6,560 nucleotides of DNA, from assembly GCA_028276365.1 (NCBI GenBank), contig JAPYWL010000058.1, positions 1 to 6,560 of the forward strand, in the 5' to 3' direction. This document shows positions 1 through 5,829 of the stretch, in pieces. The notes beneath the pieces were generated by a model. That model was given only the letters and a program-made list of their open reading frames with translations. It ran no database searches and was not told where the DNA came from. Numbering within the stretch: the first letter of the stretch is position 1; each line of letters begins with the position of its first letter. The position numbers and the translations under genes were made by a program. Origin of the DNA: Deltaproteobacteria bacterium (GTDB taxonomy: Bacteria; DRYD01).

Positions 1-2
1 GT

Positions 3-296
3 GTAGAATTTATTTATCATTCTTTTAAACCTACTTTTGATAAATACAAAGATCAAATATGTAGAGGTTTAAAAATGATAATAACAGATAAAAACAAGTT
101 CAAAAGTTTTAAAACAGCTTGTATAGTATTAAAATCAATTTATGATTTATATCCAGATGAATTTAAATTTTTAGATCCTCCCTATGAATATGAATATACT
201 AAAAAACCTATCGATATATTATTTGGTAATAATTTATTAAGAGAAAGTATAAACAATGAAAGTTTATTTGATAAGCTTATAGATAAGTTGCTATAA
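3..296 (+). CDS. NamZ-like exo-beta-N-acetylmuramidase (DUF1343), C-terminal end only
   Basis: The frame is open from base 3 with no start in view, so this is the last 97 residues of a gene that begins upstream. The residues match the C-terminal domain of the DUF1343/NamZ family (NamZ of Bacillus is an exo-N-acetylmuramidase acting in peptidoglycan turnover). Signatures seen are a F-x-P-T-F-x-K-Y stretch near the start, CRGL (family form CGGV), ITD followed by the K-F-K-S-F segment, LYPDEF, then PPYEYE and PIDIL-GN, then an L-R-x-x-I segment, in the family order. The internal ATG at 75 falls in the middle of this conserved block and is not a real start. The catalytic N-terminal domain lies outside the window, so activity cannot be judged. 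The sigma-factor gene follows 16 bases later on the same strand and could be cotranscribed. Family assignment is from recall of the conserved pattern; confidence is fairly high. Confidence 0.82.
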   Translation, partial: VEFIYHSFKPTFDKYKDQICRGLKMIITDKNKFKSFKTACIVLKSIYDLYPDEFKFLDPPYEYEYTKKPIDILFGNNLLRESINNESLFDKLIDKLL

Positions 297-312
297 AAAA
301 GCATTATGGAAA

Positions 313-1020
313 ATGATTGAAGATTTAGAAATTTGGAAAGAATATAAAGAAAATTTTAATTTAGACGCAAGAGATTTTTTAATAGAAAAGTATTTAGAGT
401 ATTCATTTAAGTTAATTTCTAAAATCTATAGAAAATACAAAGACATAGTAAATGTTGATCAAGAGGAACTATATGGTATATCTTCTTTTATTTTATTAAG
501 AGCCATTGAAAAATTCGATTATAAAAAAGGAATAAACTTCATAAAGTTTTTCAACACTTTCGCTAAATGGATGCTAAAGACTGAACTCTCTAAATATATG
601 AATTTATCCTTAAGAAATCAAAATTTAATAATAAAAAAAATAAAAGAATTAAATAAAAATCAAAAAGATAAAAATAATTCCTATAAATTAGTAAAATTTT
701 TATTAAAATTATCTTTTAGAAATATAAATTATTTAGATGAGAAAATAGAAAATAGTGACTTAAGTTATATAGAATTGATTAAATCCGATGAAAATATAGA
801 ATATAATATGGAAATTCAAGAACTAATTAAATACATTACCAACTTTATTAACTATGATTTAACAGAATCAGAAAGAAAAATAATAGAAATGAAATATTTT
901 AATGATATAGATTTGATAGAAATATCAAAGAAACTAAATATATCTACTCAAAGATGTTCCCAAATTCATAAAAAGGCTTTAGATAAAATAAAAAAATACT
1001 TACTAAACAAAATATCTTGA
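313..1020 (+). CDS. Sigma-70 family RNA polymerase sigma factor (FliA/SigB-like layout), diverged
   Basis: A 235-residue protein with the layout of alternative sigma factors. Region 2 spans about residues 6-97: an IWKEY start, A-R-D-x-L-I-E-K-Y, then D-Q-E-E-L-Y-G-I and the typical A-I-E-K-F-D-x-x-K-G-I-N-F core-binding and -10 recognition segment. Region 3 (about 100-150) is Lys/Asn-rich and poorly conserved. Region 4 (about 183-232) begins LTESERKIIEMKYF and continues with a helix-turn-helix, E-I-S-K-K-L-N-I-S and S-Q-I-H-K-K-A-L-D-K-I. The length fits the FliA/SigB/SigF group and is too short for a housekeeping sigma. The start at 313 is the only good one: no in-frame ATG, GTG or TTG lies between it and the preceding gene. 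It has almost no Shine-Dalgarno (only TGGA close to the start), so translation is probably weak or coupled to the NamZ gene. No anti-sigma gene is next to it. The target regulon cannot be told from this window. Confidence 0.85.
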   Translation: MIEDLEIWKEYKENFNLDARDFLIEKYLEYSFKLISKIYRKYKDIVNVDQEELYGISSFILLRAIEKFDYKKGINFIKFFNTFAKWMLKTELSKYMNLSLRNQNLIIKKIKELNKNQKDKNNSYKLVKFLLKLSFRNINYLDEKIENSDLSYIELIKSDENIEYNMEIQELIKYITNFINYDLTESERKIIEMKYFNDIDLIEISKKLNISTQRCSQIHKKALDKIKKYLLNKIS

Positions 1021-1046
1021 AAATTAAAAGGTAAAAATAATATAAA
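1017..1046 (+). promoter_or_regulatory. Possible sigma-70-type promoter for the zinc-ribbon gene
   Basis: TTGAAA at 1017-1022 (overlapping the TGA stop of the sigma gene) and TATAAA at 1041-1046 are 18 bases apart, a fair match to -35 and -10 boxes. Transcription would start near 1053, giving a short leader before the GTG start at 1091. In sequence this AT-rich, TATAAA arises easily by chance, so the -35 box carries most of the weight. Confidence 0.35.
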
Positions 1047-1067
1047 ATAGAAAGTAATAATATAAAA
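1036..1067 (+). repeat. 12-bp direct repeat pair, 20-bp spacing, in the leader of the zinc-ribbon gene
   Basis: AATAATATAAAA occurs at 1036-1047 and again, exactly, at 1056-1067. Each copy contains a TATAAA box, so the pair could be two tandem -10 elements or a doubled binding site. The sequence is only A and T, so chance is a serious alternative. Confidence 0.4.
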
Positions 1068-1090
1068 AATAAAAAAGGGGTGTTAAAAAA

Positions 1091-1657
1091 GTGTCTAAAA
1101 TTTGCTTAAAATGTGGTTATAATAACTCAGATGATTCTAATTATTGTGAAAAATGTGGTGCAGTATTACCCAAGATAAATAAAGGAGTAATGAGACCAGC
1201 AAGAGCTAAAATAACTAAAAACTACGAAATAATAAAAACCAAAGTAGAGCAATTATTAGCTAATGAAATAGATTATGATGAATACTATAAGACTCTCGAT
1301 AGACTTTATGAAAAAATAGAAGAAGCAGGAAATGCTGTTGAAAATACTGAAATTTCTGAAGAACTCTATCCCTACTTTAAGGAGCAAATAGAAATAGGAT
1401 TAACAGGCATAGATCTATTTCTACAAGCTATTAATGAATTAAGAACATTACCAGAATTATTAGATGTATTATATGATCCTAATTCAAGTCCAGAAGTCAT
1501 AGAAAACATAACTCAAGAAATAGAAAAAGTAAAAAACTTAGGATTAGAAATGGCAGCAGAAGCTACTGAGCACCTTAATCTTGCTTTAGAAATGGCTATT
1601 GAAAATATGAATAGATGGAGAGAAGAAGAAGATATAGCTGGTGGATTTTATGTTTAA
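1091..1657 (+). CDS. Zinc-ribbon protein with acidic helical domain, function unknown
   Basis: A 188-residue soluble protein; I do not recognise the full-length family. The N-terminus is a compact zinc ribbon: C5-x2-C8-G and C19-x2-C22-G, the double CxxCG pattern of the zinc_ribbon_2/DZR type that binds one zinc. A basic linker (about 30-45, with RPARAK) follows. The remaining about 140 residues are predicted helical and strongly acidic, with few breaks apart from a D-P-N-S-S turn near 137-141, ending in GGFYV. There is no signal peptide or membrane segment. The start is GTG, supported by AAAAGGGGTG at 1073-1082 about 8 bases upstream, and it places the ribbon right at the N-terminus. ComM follows after 28 bases. 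A ribbon joined to a charged helical body suggests a protein-protein or nucleoprotein adaptor, but that is inference only. Coding status is firm; the role is open. Confidence 0.8.
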   Translation: MSKICLKCGYNNSDDSNYCEKCGAVLPKINKGVMRPARAKITKNYEIIKTKVEQLLANEIDYDEYYKTLDRLYEKIEEAGNAVENTEISEELYPYFKEQIEIGLTGIDLFLQAINELRTLPELLDVLYDPNSSPEVIENITQEIEKVKNLGLEMAAEATEHLNLALEMAIENMNRWREEEDIAGGFYV

Positions 1658-1685
1658 TTTTATAATTTAATAATTAACATAATAT

Positions 1686-3272
1686 ATGTATTCCTTCGTA
1701 TTTACTTTAAATTTAGATTATAATAATCTAGATTTAATTAAAGTAGAATGTGTTAGTACAAAGGGCATACCTTCAATAAATTTCGTAGGCTTACCTTCTA
1801 AAATCATAAATGAATCTAAAGAAAGAATTAAAAGTGTTTTTAATTTATTTCATATAGAATTACCTCCTAAAAAGTACATTATAAATTTACTTCCTGTAGA
1901 TATAAATAAAGATGGTTCGCATTTTGATTTACCTATTGCTGTATCTCTATTAAAAAATATAAAAAAAGATTTACAAATACCAGATAATATTATAATTTTA
2001 GGTGAGTTAGGTTTAAATGGAGAAATCCATTTTGTTAAAGGAATCATTAACTTTTTTGTTAATTTCTTCAAAAATTATAATTTAAAAAACAATTTAAAAA
2101 ACACTCTAAATTCTGATAGATTTTATTTTATATTACCTTTTGAGAATAAAAAAGATATTTTATTATTTAAAAACTTTAAAAAAACAGAGAATCTTTTTTT
2201 GTATTTTATAAAAAACATTAATGAAATTTTAGAAAACAAGATAAAATTTAAAAGTTTAAAAGAATTAGAGGATGATAATCTAAATTTAAGTAATAATGAT
2301 CATATTAAGGAATATATAGATTTATTTAATTCAATAAAGGGTCAAGAGTTGGGTAAATATGGTTTAGCTATAAGTGCTGCTGGTTTTCACAATATTTTAT
2401 TTATAGGTCCTCCTGGGACTGGTAAAAGTTTATTAGCCAAATCCATTCTTGCTTTAGTGCCTAAGCCTAGTATTGATGAATTTATAGAAATAGCTTCAAT
2501 ATATAATTATGAAGGTTTAGATGACTATGAAAAATATATACAAATTAGGCCATTTAGATCTCCTCATCACAGTTCATCTTATGCTGCTATAGTTGGTGGT
2601 GGTAAAAATATAAAAATAGGAGAAATAGGATTATCTCATTTAGGTATTTTATTTTTAGATGAATTACCTGAATTTAATAGACAGGTTTTAGAATCTTTAA
2701 GACAACCCTTAGAGGATAAAAAAATAACTATCTCAAGAACTAATTCTAAAATAACTTATCCAGCTAATTTCTTATTAATAGCAGCAATGAATCCTTGTCC
2801 TTGTGGATTTTACAAAACTGAAATAAAAGATTGTGTATGTAATTTTAATAATATTTCTAAATATTGGAATAAAATTTCAGGCCCCATTTTAGATAGAATT
2901 GATATATTTATTGAAGTAAATAATATTGAATTTGAAAAATTAATTGATAACAATAGTAATGAATATATTAAATATAAAGATCTTGTAGAAAAAGCGTATA
3001 AAGCTCAAAAAAATAGAACTCCCAATAAATTTAATTCTAATTATTCCATTAATGAGATAGAACAATATTGCTATAATTTATTAGATAATAAATCAAAAGT
3101 TTTATTAAAAAATTTATATACAAAATATAAATTATCAATAAGAAAGTATCATAGGATTTTAAAATTAGCTAGAACAATTGCTGATACTCAAGAAAGTGAA
3201 ATTATAAAAGAAGACCATCTATTTAATGCTTTTAAACTTTCTTTTAATAGATACAATAATTTAATTGAATAA
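1686..3272 (+). CDS. comM: ComM/YifB family Mg-chelatase-like AAA+ ATPase
   Basis: A complete 528-residue member of the YifB/ComM family, about the usual length. ComM is a hexameric AAA+ helicase that promotes branch migration when incoming single-stranded DNA is integrated in natural transformation (shown in Vibrio cholerae); YifB homologues also occur in species not known to be competent. Domain order is normal. The N-terminal domain has VECVSTKGIP, FVGLPSK, an E-S-K-E-R-I motif, and S-H-F-D-L-P-I-A. Walker A is GPPGTGKS at 241-248. RPFRSPHHSSS and GGG follow, then Walker B with D325-E326 in LFLDELPEF. The family NPCPCG segment holds C371 and C373 with partner C383 and C385, followed by G-P-I-L-D-R-I-D. 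The Mg_chelatase C-terminal domain ends the protein. A Lys/Asn-rich stretch around 125-200 is less conserved. The ATG at 1686 gives the family N-terminus directly, yet no Shine-Dalgarno precedes it. No other competence gene is in the window. Confidence 0.93.
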   Translation: MYSFVFTLNLDYNNLDLIKVECVSTKGIPSINFVGLPSKIINESKERIKSVFNLFHIELPPKKYIINLLPVDINKDGSHFDLPIAVSLLKNIKKDLQIPDNIIILGELGLNGEIHFVKGIINFFVNFFKNYNLKNNLKNTLNSDRFYFILPFENKKDILLFKNFKKTENLFLYFIKNINEILENKIKFKSLKELEDDNLNLSNNDHIKEYIDLFNSIKGQELGKYGLAISAAGFHNILFIGPPGTGKSLLAKSILALVPKPSIDEFIEIASIYNYEGLDDYEKYIQIRPFRSPHHSSSYAAIVGGGKNIKIGEIGLSHLGILFLDELPEFNRQVLESLRQPLEDKKITISRTNSKITYPANFLLIAAMNPCPCGFYKTEIKDCVCNFNNISKYWNKISGPILDRIDIFIEVNNIEFEKLIDNNSNEYIKYKDLVEKAYKAQKNRTPNKFNSNYSINEIEQYCYNLLDNKSKVLLKNLYTKYKLSIRKYHRILKLARTIADTQESEIIKEDHLFNAFKLSFNRYNNLIE

Positions 3273-3328
3273 ATAAATAATTTAAGAAATAAAAAAGGAA
3301 TAAAAATAAATTTATAGAATATAAAAAA

Positions 3329-3345
3329 TGTAAAGATATTTTACA
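3329..3345. promoter_or_regulatory. Small inverted repeat upstream of tuf
   Basis: TGTAAA (3329-3334) and TTTACA (3340-3345) form a perfect 6-bp dyad around the 5-base centre GATAT, about 39 bases before the tuf start. It could be a protein-binding dyad or a weak RNA hairpin in the tuf leader. I found no convincing -35/-10 pair in the 111-base comM-tuf gap, so its position relative to the transcript start is unknown. The AT-rich background makes a chance dyad possible. Confidence 0.25.
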
Positions 3346-3370
3346 ATTATAAAAATTATTAAAAGATAAA

Positions 3371-3376
3371 GGAGGT
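3371..3376 (+). promoter_or_regulatory. Strong Shine-Dalgarno of tuf, followed by ATG-TAA-ATG
   Basis: AAAGGAGGT is a full match to the anti-Shine-Dalgarno sequence and is the best in the window, as expected for a very highly expressed gene. It sits 7 bases before the ATG at 3384. An earlier in-frame ATG at 3378 is followed at once by TAA; it is only 1 base from the GGAGGT and is too close to be used well, so 3384 is the start. Confidence 0.85.
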
Positions 3377-3383
3377 AATGTAA

Positions 3384-4580
3384 ATGGCAAAGGCAAAATT
3401 TGTAAGAACTAAACCCCATCTTAATGTAGGTACGATAGGTCATATAGATCATGGAAAAACTACTTTAACTGCTGCTATAACTAAGGTATTAGCTATGAGA
3501 AAAATGGCACAATTTGTTGCATATGATCAAATAGATAAGGCTCCAGAAGAAAAAGCTAGAGGTATAACAATTAACATAGCACACGTTGAGTATGAAAGTG
3601 ATAAAAGACATTATGCACATGTAGATTGTCCAGGACACGTTGACTACATAAAAAACATGATAACAGGTGCTGCTCAAATGGATGGTGCTATATTAGTAGT
3701 TGCAGCAACAGATGGTCCAATGCCTCAAACTAGAGAACACATATTATTAGCAAGACAAGTTGGAGTACCTAAAATAGTAGTATTTATAAATAAAATAGAT
3801 GATCCATCTGTTGATAATGAATTAGTTGATTTAGTAGAAATGGAAGTAAGAGAATTATTAAGTAAGTATGGATTTGATGGAGATAATACACCTGTTATAA
3901 GAGGAAGTGCATTAAAAGCTTTAGAAAGTGATTCTGAAAATGAATGGACTCAGAAAATATTAGATCTTGTCAAAGCAATGGATGAATATTTTGAAGAACC
4001 ACCTAGAGAAATTGATAAACCATTCCTAATGCCTGTTGAAGATGTATTCAGTATAACTGGAAGAGGTACAGTTGTTACTGGCAGAGTAGAAAGAGGAAAA
4101 TTATTACCTAATACTGAAGTAGAAATTTTAGGTTTAAGGAGGGATCCAATTAAAACTGTTGTTACAAGTATAGAAATGTTTAGAAAAATATTAGATGAAG
4201 CTTTACCTGGAGACAATGTAGGATTATTATTAAGAGGGACCTCAAAAGATGAAGTAGAAAGAGGAATGGTAGTTGCTATTCCAGGGAGTGTTAAAGTATA
4301 TACTAAGTTTAAAGCAAATGTTTATGTATTATCTAAAGAAGAAGGTGGAAGACAAAAACCATTTGGTAGTGGTTATAGGCCACAATTCTATGTAAGGACA
4401 GCAGATGTAACCGGTACTATCAAACTACCAGAAAATGTTCAAATGGTAATGCCTGGAGATAATGTTGAATTTGAAGTGGAGTTAATACAACCTGTTGCTT
4501 TAGAGAAAGGTCAAAGATTTGCAATAAGAGAAGGTGGAAAAACAGTAGGCGCTGGCGTTGTCACTGATCTTATTGAATAA
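3384..4580 (+). CDS. tuf: Translation elongation factor Tu
   Basis: EF-Tu, the GTPase that carries aminoacyl-tRNA to the ribosome, complete at 398 residues. GTP-binding motifs lie at the same numbers as in E. coli: GHIDHGKT 19-26, RGITI 59-63 with the magnesium-contacting threonine T62, DCPGH 81-85 with catalytic H85, NKID 136-139, and the SAL motif near 175-177. Domain 2 includes the [14 protein letters not shown] stretch, and domain 3 ends [15 protein letters not shown]. Small departures: Ile rather than Cys or Val in the NKxD motif, and Gln324 where the GGRHxPF motif normally has His. Codon use is visibly less AT-extreme than in the neighbours, as expected for a highly expressed gene. It starts the tuf-rpmG-secE-nusG block but sits after comM rather than after the usual fusA. 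Whether a second tuf copy exists cannot be seen here. Confidence 0.98.
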   Translation: MAKAKFVRTKPHLNVGTIGHIDHGKTTLTAAITKVLAMRKMAQFVAYDQIDKAPEEKARGITINIAHVEYESDKRHYAHVDCPGHVDYIKNMITGAAQMDGAILVVAATDGPMPQTREHILLARQVGVPKIVVFINKIDDPSVDNELVDLVEMEVRELLSKYGFDGDNTPVIRGSALKALESDSENEWTQKILDLVKAMDEYFEEPPREIDKPFLMPVEDVFSITGRGTVVTGRVERGKLLPNTEVEILGLRRDPIKTVVTSIEMFRKILDEALPGDNVGLLLRGTSKDEVERGMVVAIPGSVKVYTKFKANVYVLSKEEGGRQKPFGSGYRPQFYVRTADVTGTIKLPENVQMVMPGDNVEFEVELIQPVALEKGQRFAIREGGKTVGAGVVTDLIE

Positions 4581-4596
4581 GCTTTATATGTAGCAT

Positions 4597-4621
4597 AATA
4601 TAGTTTAATATAGTTTAATAT
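4597..4621 (+). repeat. 10-bp tandem repeat between tuf and rpmG
   Basis: AATATAGTTT is present twice back to back (4597-4606, 4607-4616), followed by a half copy AATAT. Each unit carries a TATAGT box. A TTGAAT at 4573-4578 lies 20 bases before the first TATAGT, 17 before TAATAT and 15 before CATAAT, so an internal promoter for rpmG-secE-nusG is conceivable but not well supported. I see no G+C-rich terminator hairpin in this gap. Confidence 0.5.
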
Positions 4622-4649
4622 TTTTTACAGATTTTTAAGGGGGTTAAAG

Positions 4650-4814
4650 ATGGCTGCTAAAGGAAATAGGATATTAGTTTATTTATCTTGTTCTAAATGT
4701 AAATCTAAAAATTACGTAACATCTAAAAATAGAGTTAAAACCACTAATAAGCTAAAACTGAGTAAATTTTGTAAACATTGTAAAACCCATACTGAACACA
4801 ATGAAGTAAAATAA
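4650..4814 (+). CDS. rpmG: 50S ribosomal protein L33
   Basis: A 54-residue protein of normal L33 size, part of the large ribosomal subunit. After the N-terminal MAAKGNR it carries the family pattern: a hydrophobic strand, C14-x2-C17, NYVTSKN, L-K-L-S-K-F, C41-x2-C44, and a C-terminal K-T-H-T-E-H segment. All four cysteines are present, so this is the zinc-binding (C+) form, unlike C- paralogues that replace it under zinc shortage in some bacteria. The Shine-Dalgarno is AAGGGGG at 4637-4643, 6 bases from the ATG; it pairs with the 16S tail through one G-U wobble. secE follows after 20 bases, consistent with the conserved rpmG-secE-nusG operon order. Confidence 0.95.
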   Translation: MAAKGNRILVYLSCSKCKSKNYVTSKNRVKTTNKLKLSKFCKHCKTHTEHNEVK

Positions 4815-4834
4815 CAAAATATAAAATAAAAAAA

Positions 4835-5026
4835 ATGATAAATAAAATTAAATCTTTTATATCTGATATAAAAGAAGAATTAAAGAAAATAAGTTATCCA
4901 GATAAGAAGGCTCTTAAAAGTGCTACTTACTCTATAATTTTTATTGTTTTTTTTATAGCAGTTTATATGGAAGTAATAGATCTTATATTTAAAGCTATTT
5001 TAAAATATGTATTTAGAATATATTAA
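4835..5026 (+). CDS. secE: Preprotein translocase subunit SecE
   Basis: A 63-residue single-span SecE, which clamps SecY in the inner-membrane translocon. The short amphipathic N-terminal helix carries the family signature ELKKISYP (15-22), normally E-L-K-K-V-x-W-P; the tryptophan is Tyr here. One membrane helix runs about residues 31-52, with VIDLIF matching the conserved V-D region just after it. The size fits the minimal bacterial form, lacking the two extra helices of E. coli. Position between rpmG and nusG confirms the call. There is no Shine-Dalgarno in the 20 A-rich bases before the ATG, so initiation is either by unstructured A-rich leader or reinitiation after rpmG. Confidence 0.95.
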   Translation: MINKIKSFISDIKEELKKISYPDKKALKSATYSIIFIVFFIAVYMEVIDLIFKAILKYVFRIY

Positions 5027-5077
5027 TTAATTTTTTAATTATGTTTTTAATTTGCTAAATTAAAGAAGGTGAAAAAA

Positions 5078-5737
5078 ATGGAAAATAATCTAAATGAAAA
5101 TAATTTAAAAGTAGATAATAACCAAAATATAGATAATAATAATGATATTCAAGAAAATAAAATAGATGAAGAAATCTCATTAGAATATTATAACCAATTA
5201 AAATCACATCCTGAAGCAGAATGGTACGTAATACATACTATGTCAGGGATGGAAGAAGAAATAAAAAAGACTATAGAAACTAAAATTGCTAATTTAAAAC
5301 TACAAGATAAAATATTTAGAATAATAATTCCTGTTGAAAAGGAAATCAAATATAAATCAGGGAAAAAGAAAGAAATAAATAAAAGATTATTTCCAGGTTA
5401 TATATTCATAGAAATGATATTAAATAATGAAACTTGGAGCTTTATTAGAAGTATTCAAGGAGTAACAGGGTTTGTAGGTCCTCAAGAAAAACCTACTCCT
5501 TTAACAGAATCTGAATTAGAAAAAATAAGACCATTTATAGAAGGTAGGATTATAATTAGGAAAAATGAGCTAAATATAGGTGATAAAGTTAGAATAACAA
5601 ATGGACCTTTTAAAGATACACAAGGTATAGTAGAAAAAATTATTCCTGAAAAAAACAAAGTGGTAGTTTCCATAATTATTTTTGGTAGAGAAATCCCTAC
5701 TGAATTAGATATTAGTGAATGTGAAAAAATAGATTAG
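5078..5737 (+). CDS. nusG: Transcription termination/antitermination factor NusG with N-terminal extension
   Basis: NusG binds RNA polymerase during elongation and links it to Rho or the ribosome. The NGN domain spans about residues 47-134: EWYVIHTMSGMEEE, I-I-P-V-E, then KRLFPGYIFIEM, S-I-Q-G-V-T-G-F-V-G. A short linker leads to the KOW domain at about 164-219: N-I-G-D-K-V-R-I, NGPFKDTQGIVE, I-F-G-R-E-I-P-T-E-L-D. I prefer the ATG at 5078 because AAAGAAGGTG (5062-5071) lies 6 bases ahead; a GTG at 5069 in the same frame overlaps that site and is rejected. This gives 219 residues. The odd feature is about 40 extra residues before the NGN domain (E. coli has the equivalent tryptophan at residue 9, here W49), rich in Asn, Asp and Glu and probably disordered. 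The next gene is not the expected rplK. Confidence 0.96.
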   Translation: MENNLNENNLKVDNNQNIDNNNDIQENKIDEEISLEYYNQLKSHPEAEWYVIHTMSGMEEEIKKTIETKIANLKLQDKIFRIIIPVEKEIKYKSGKKKEINKRLFPGYIFIEMILNNETWSFIRSIQGVTGFVGPQEKPTPLTESELEKIRPFIEGRIIIRKNELNIGDKVRITNGPFKDTQGIVEKIIPEKNKVVVSIIIFGREIPTELDISECEKID

Positions 5738-5755
5738 TATAAAATAAAAAAAACA

Positions 5756-5801
5756 AAGGGGGGAAAAATTGGAAAATTTTTCATTACTAAAGAATATATA
5801 A
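5756..5801 (+). promoter_or_regulatory. Strong ribosome site, hairpin and possible 10-codon leader frame before the M48 gene
   Basis: AAAGGGGGG (5756-5763 region) looks like a strong Shine-Dalgarno. Five bases later a TTG (5769) opens a 10-codon frame reading M-E-N-F-S-L-L-K-N-I and ending TAA at 5799-5801, in a different frame from the downstream gene. The TTG lies inside a perfect inverted repeat: GAAAAATT (5763-5770), loop GGAA (5771-5774, a GNRA-type tetraloop), AATTTTTC (5775-5782). This may be a leader peptide with an RNA switch controlling the next gene, or a relic. There is no T-run after the hairpin, so it is not a standard intrinsic terminator. Confidence 0.35.
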
Positions 5802-5829
5802 AAAACATTTTAAAAAGAGGTGAAAAAAG

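Noticed and set aside
75-77. ATG at 75 as the start of a 73-residue gene
   Set aside because: The frame is open and family-like from base 3, and the ATG falls within the conserved NamZ C-terminal block.
1850-2071. Minus-strand open frame within comM
   Set aside because: It lies opposite a well-conserved part of comM, has no ribosome site and resembles no family; it is a by-product of low stop density on the opposite strand.
3489-4216. Two minus-strand open frames within tuf (3489-3677, 3950-4216)
   Set aside because: Both are antisense to strongly conserved EF-Tu coding sequence and have no start signals of their own.
4581-4649. tRNA-Trp gene expected near tuf-secE
   Set aside because: The gap is too short and has no cloverleaf-forming or T-loop sequence.
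5024-5041. TAATTAA-TTTT-TTAATTA hairpin after secE as a terminator
   Set aside because: The 7-bp stem contains only A-T pairs and overlaps the secE stop; it is too weak for an intrinsic terminator and expected by chance at this composition.
5069-5077. GTG at 5069 as the nusG start
   Set aside because: It overlaps the AAGAAGGTG ribosome site itself; the ATG at 5078 has proper spacing from that site.
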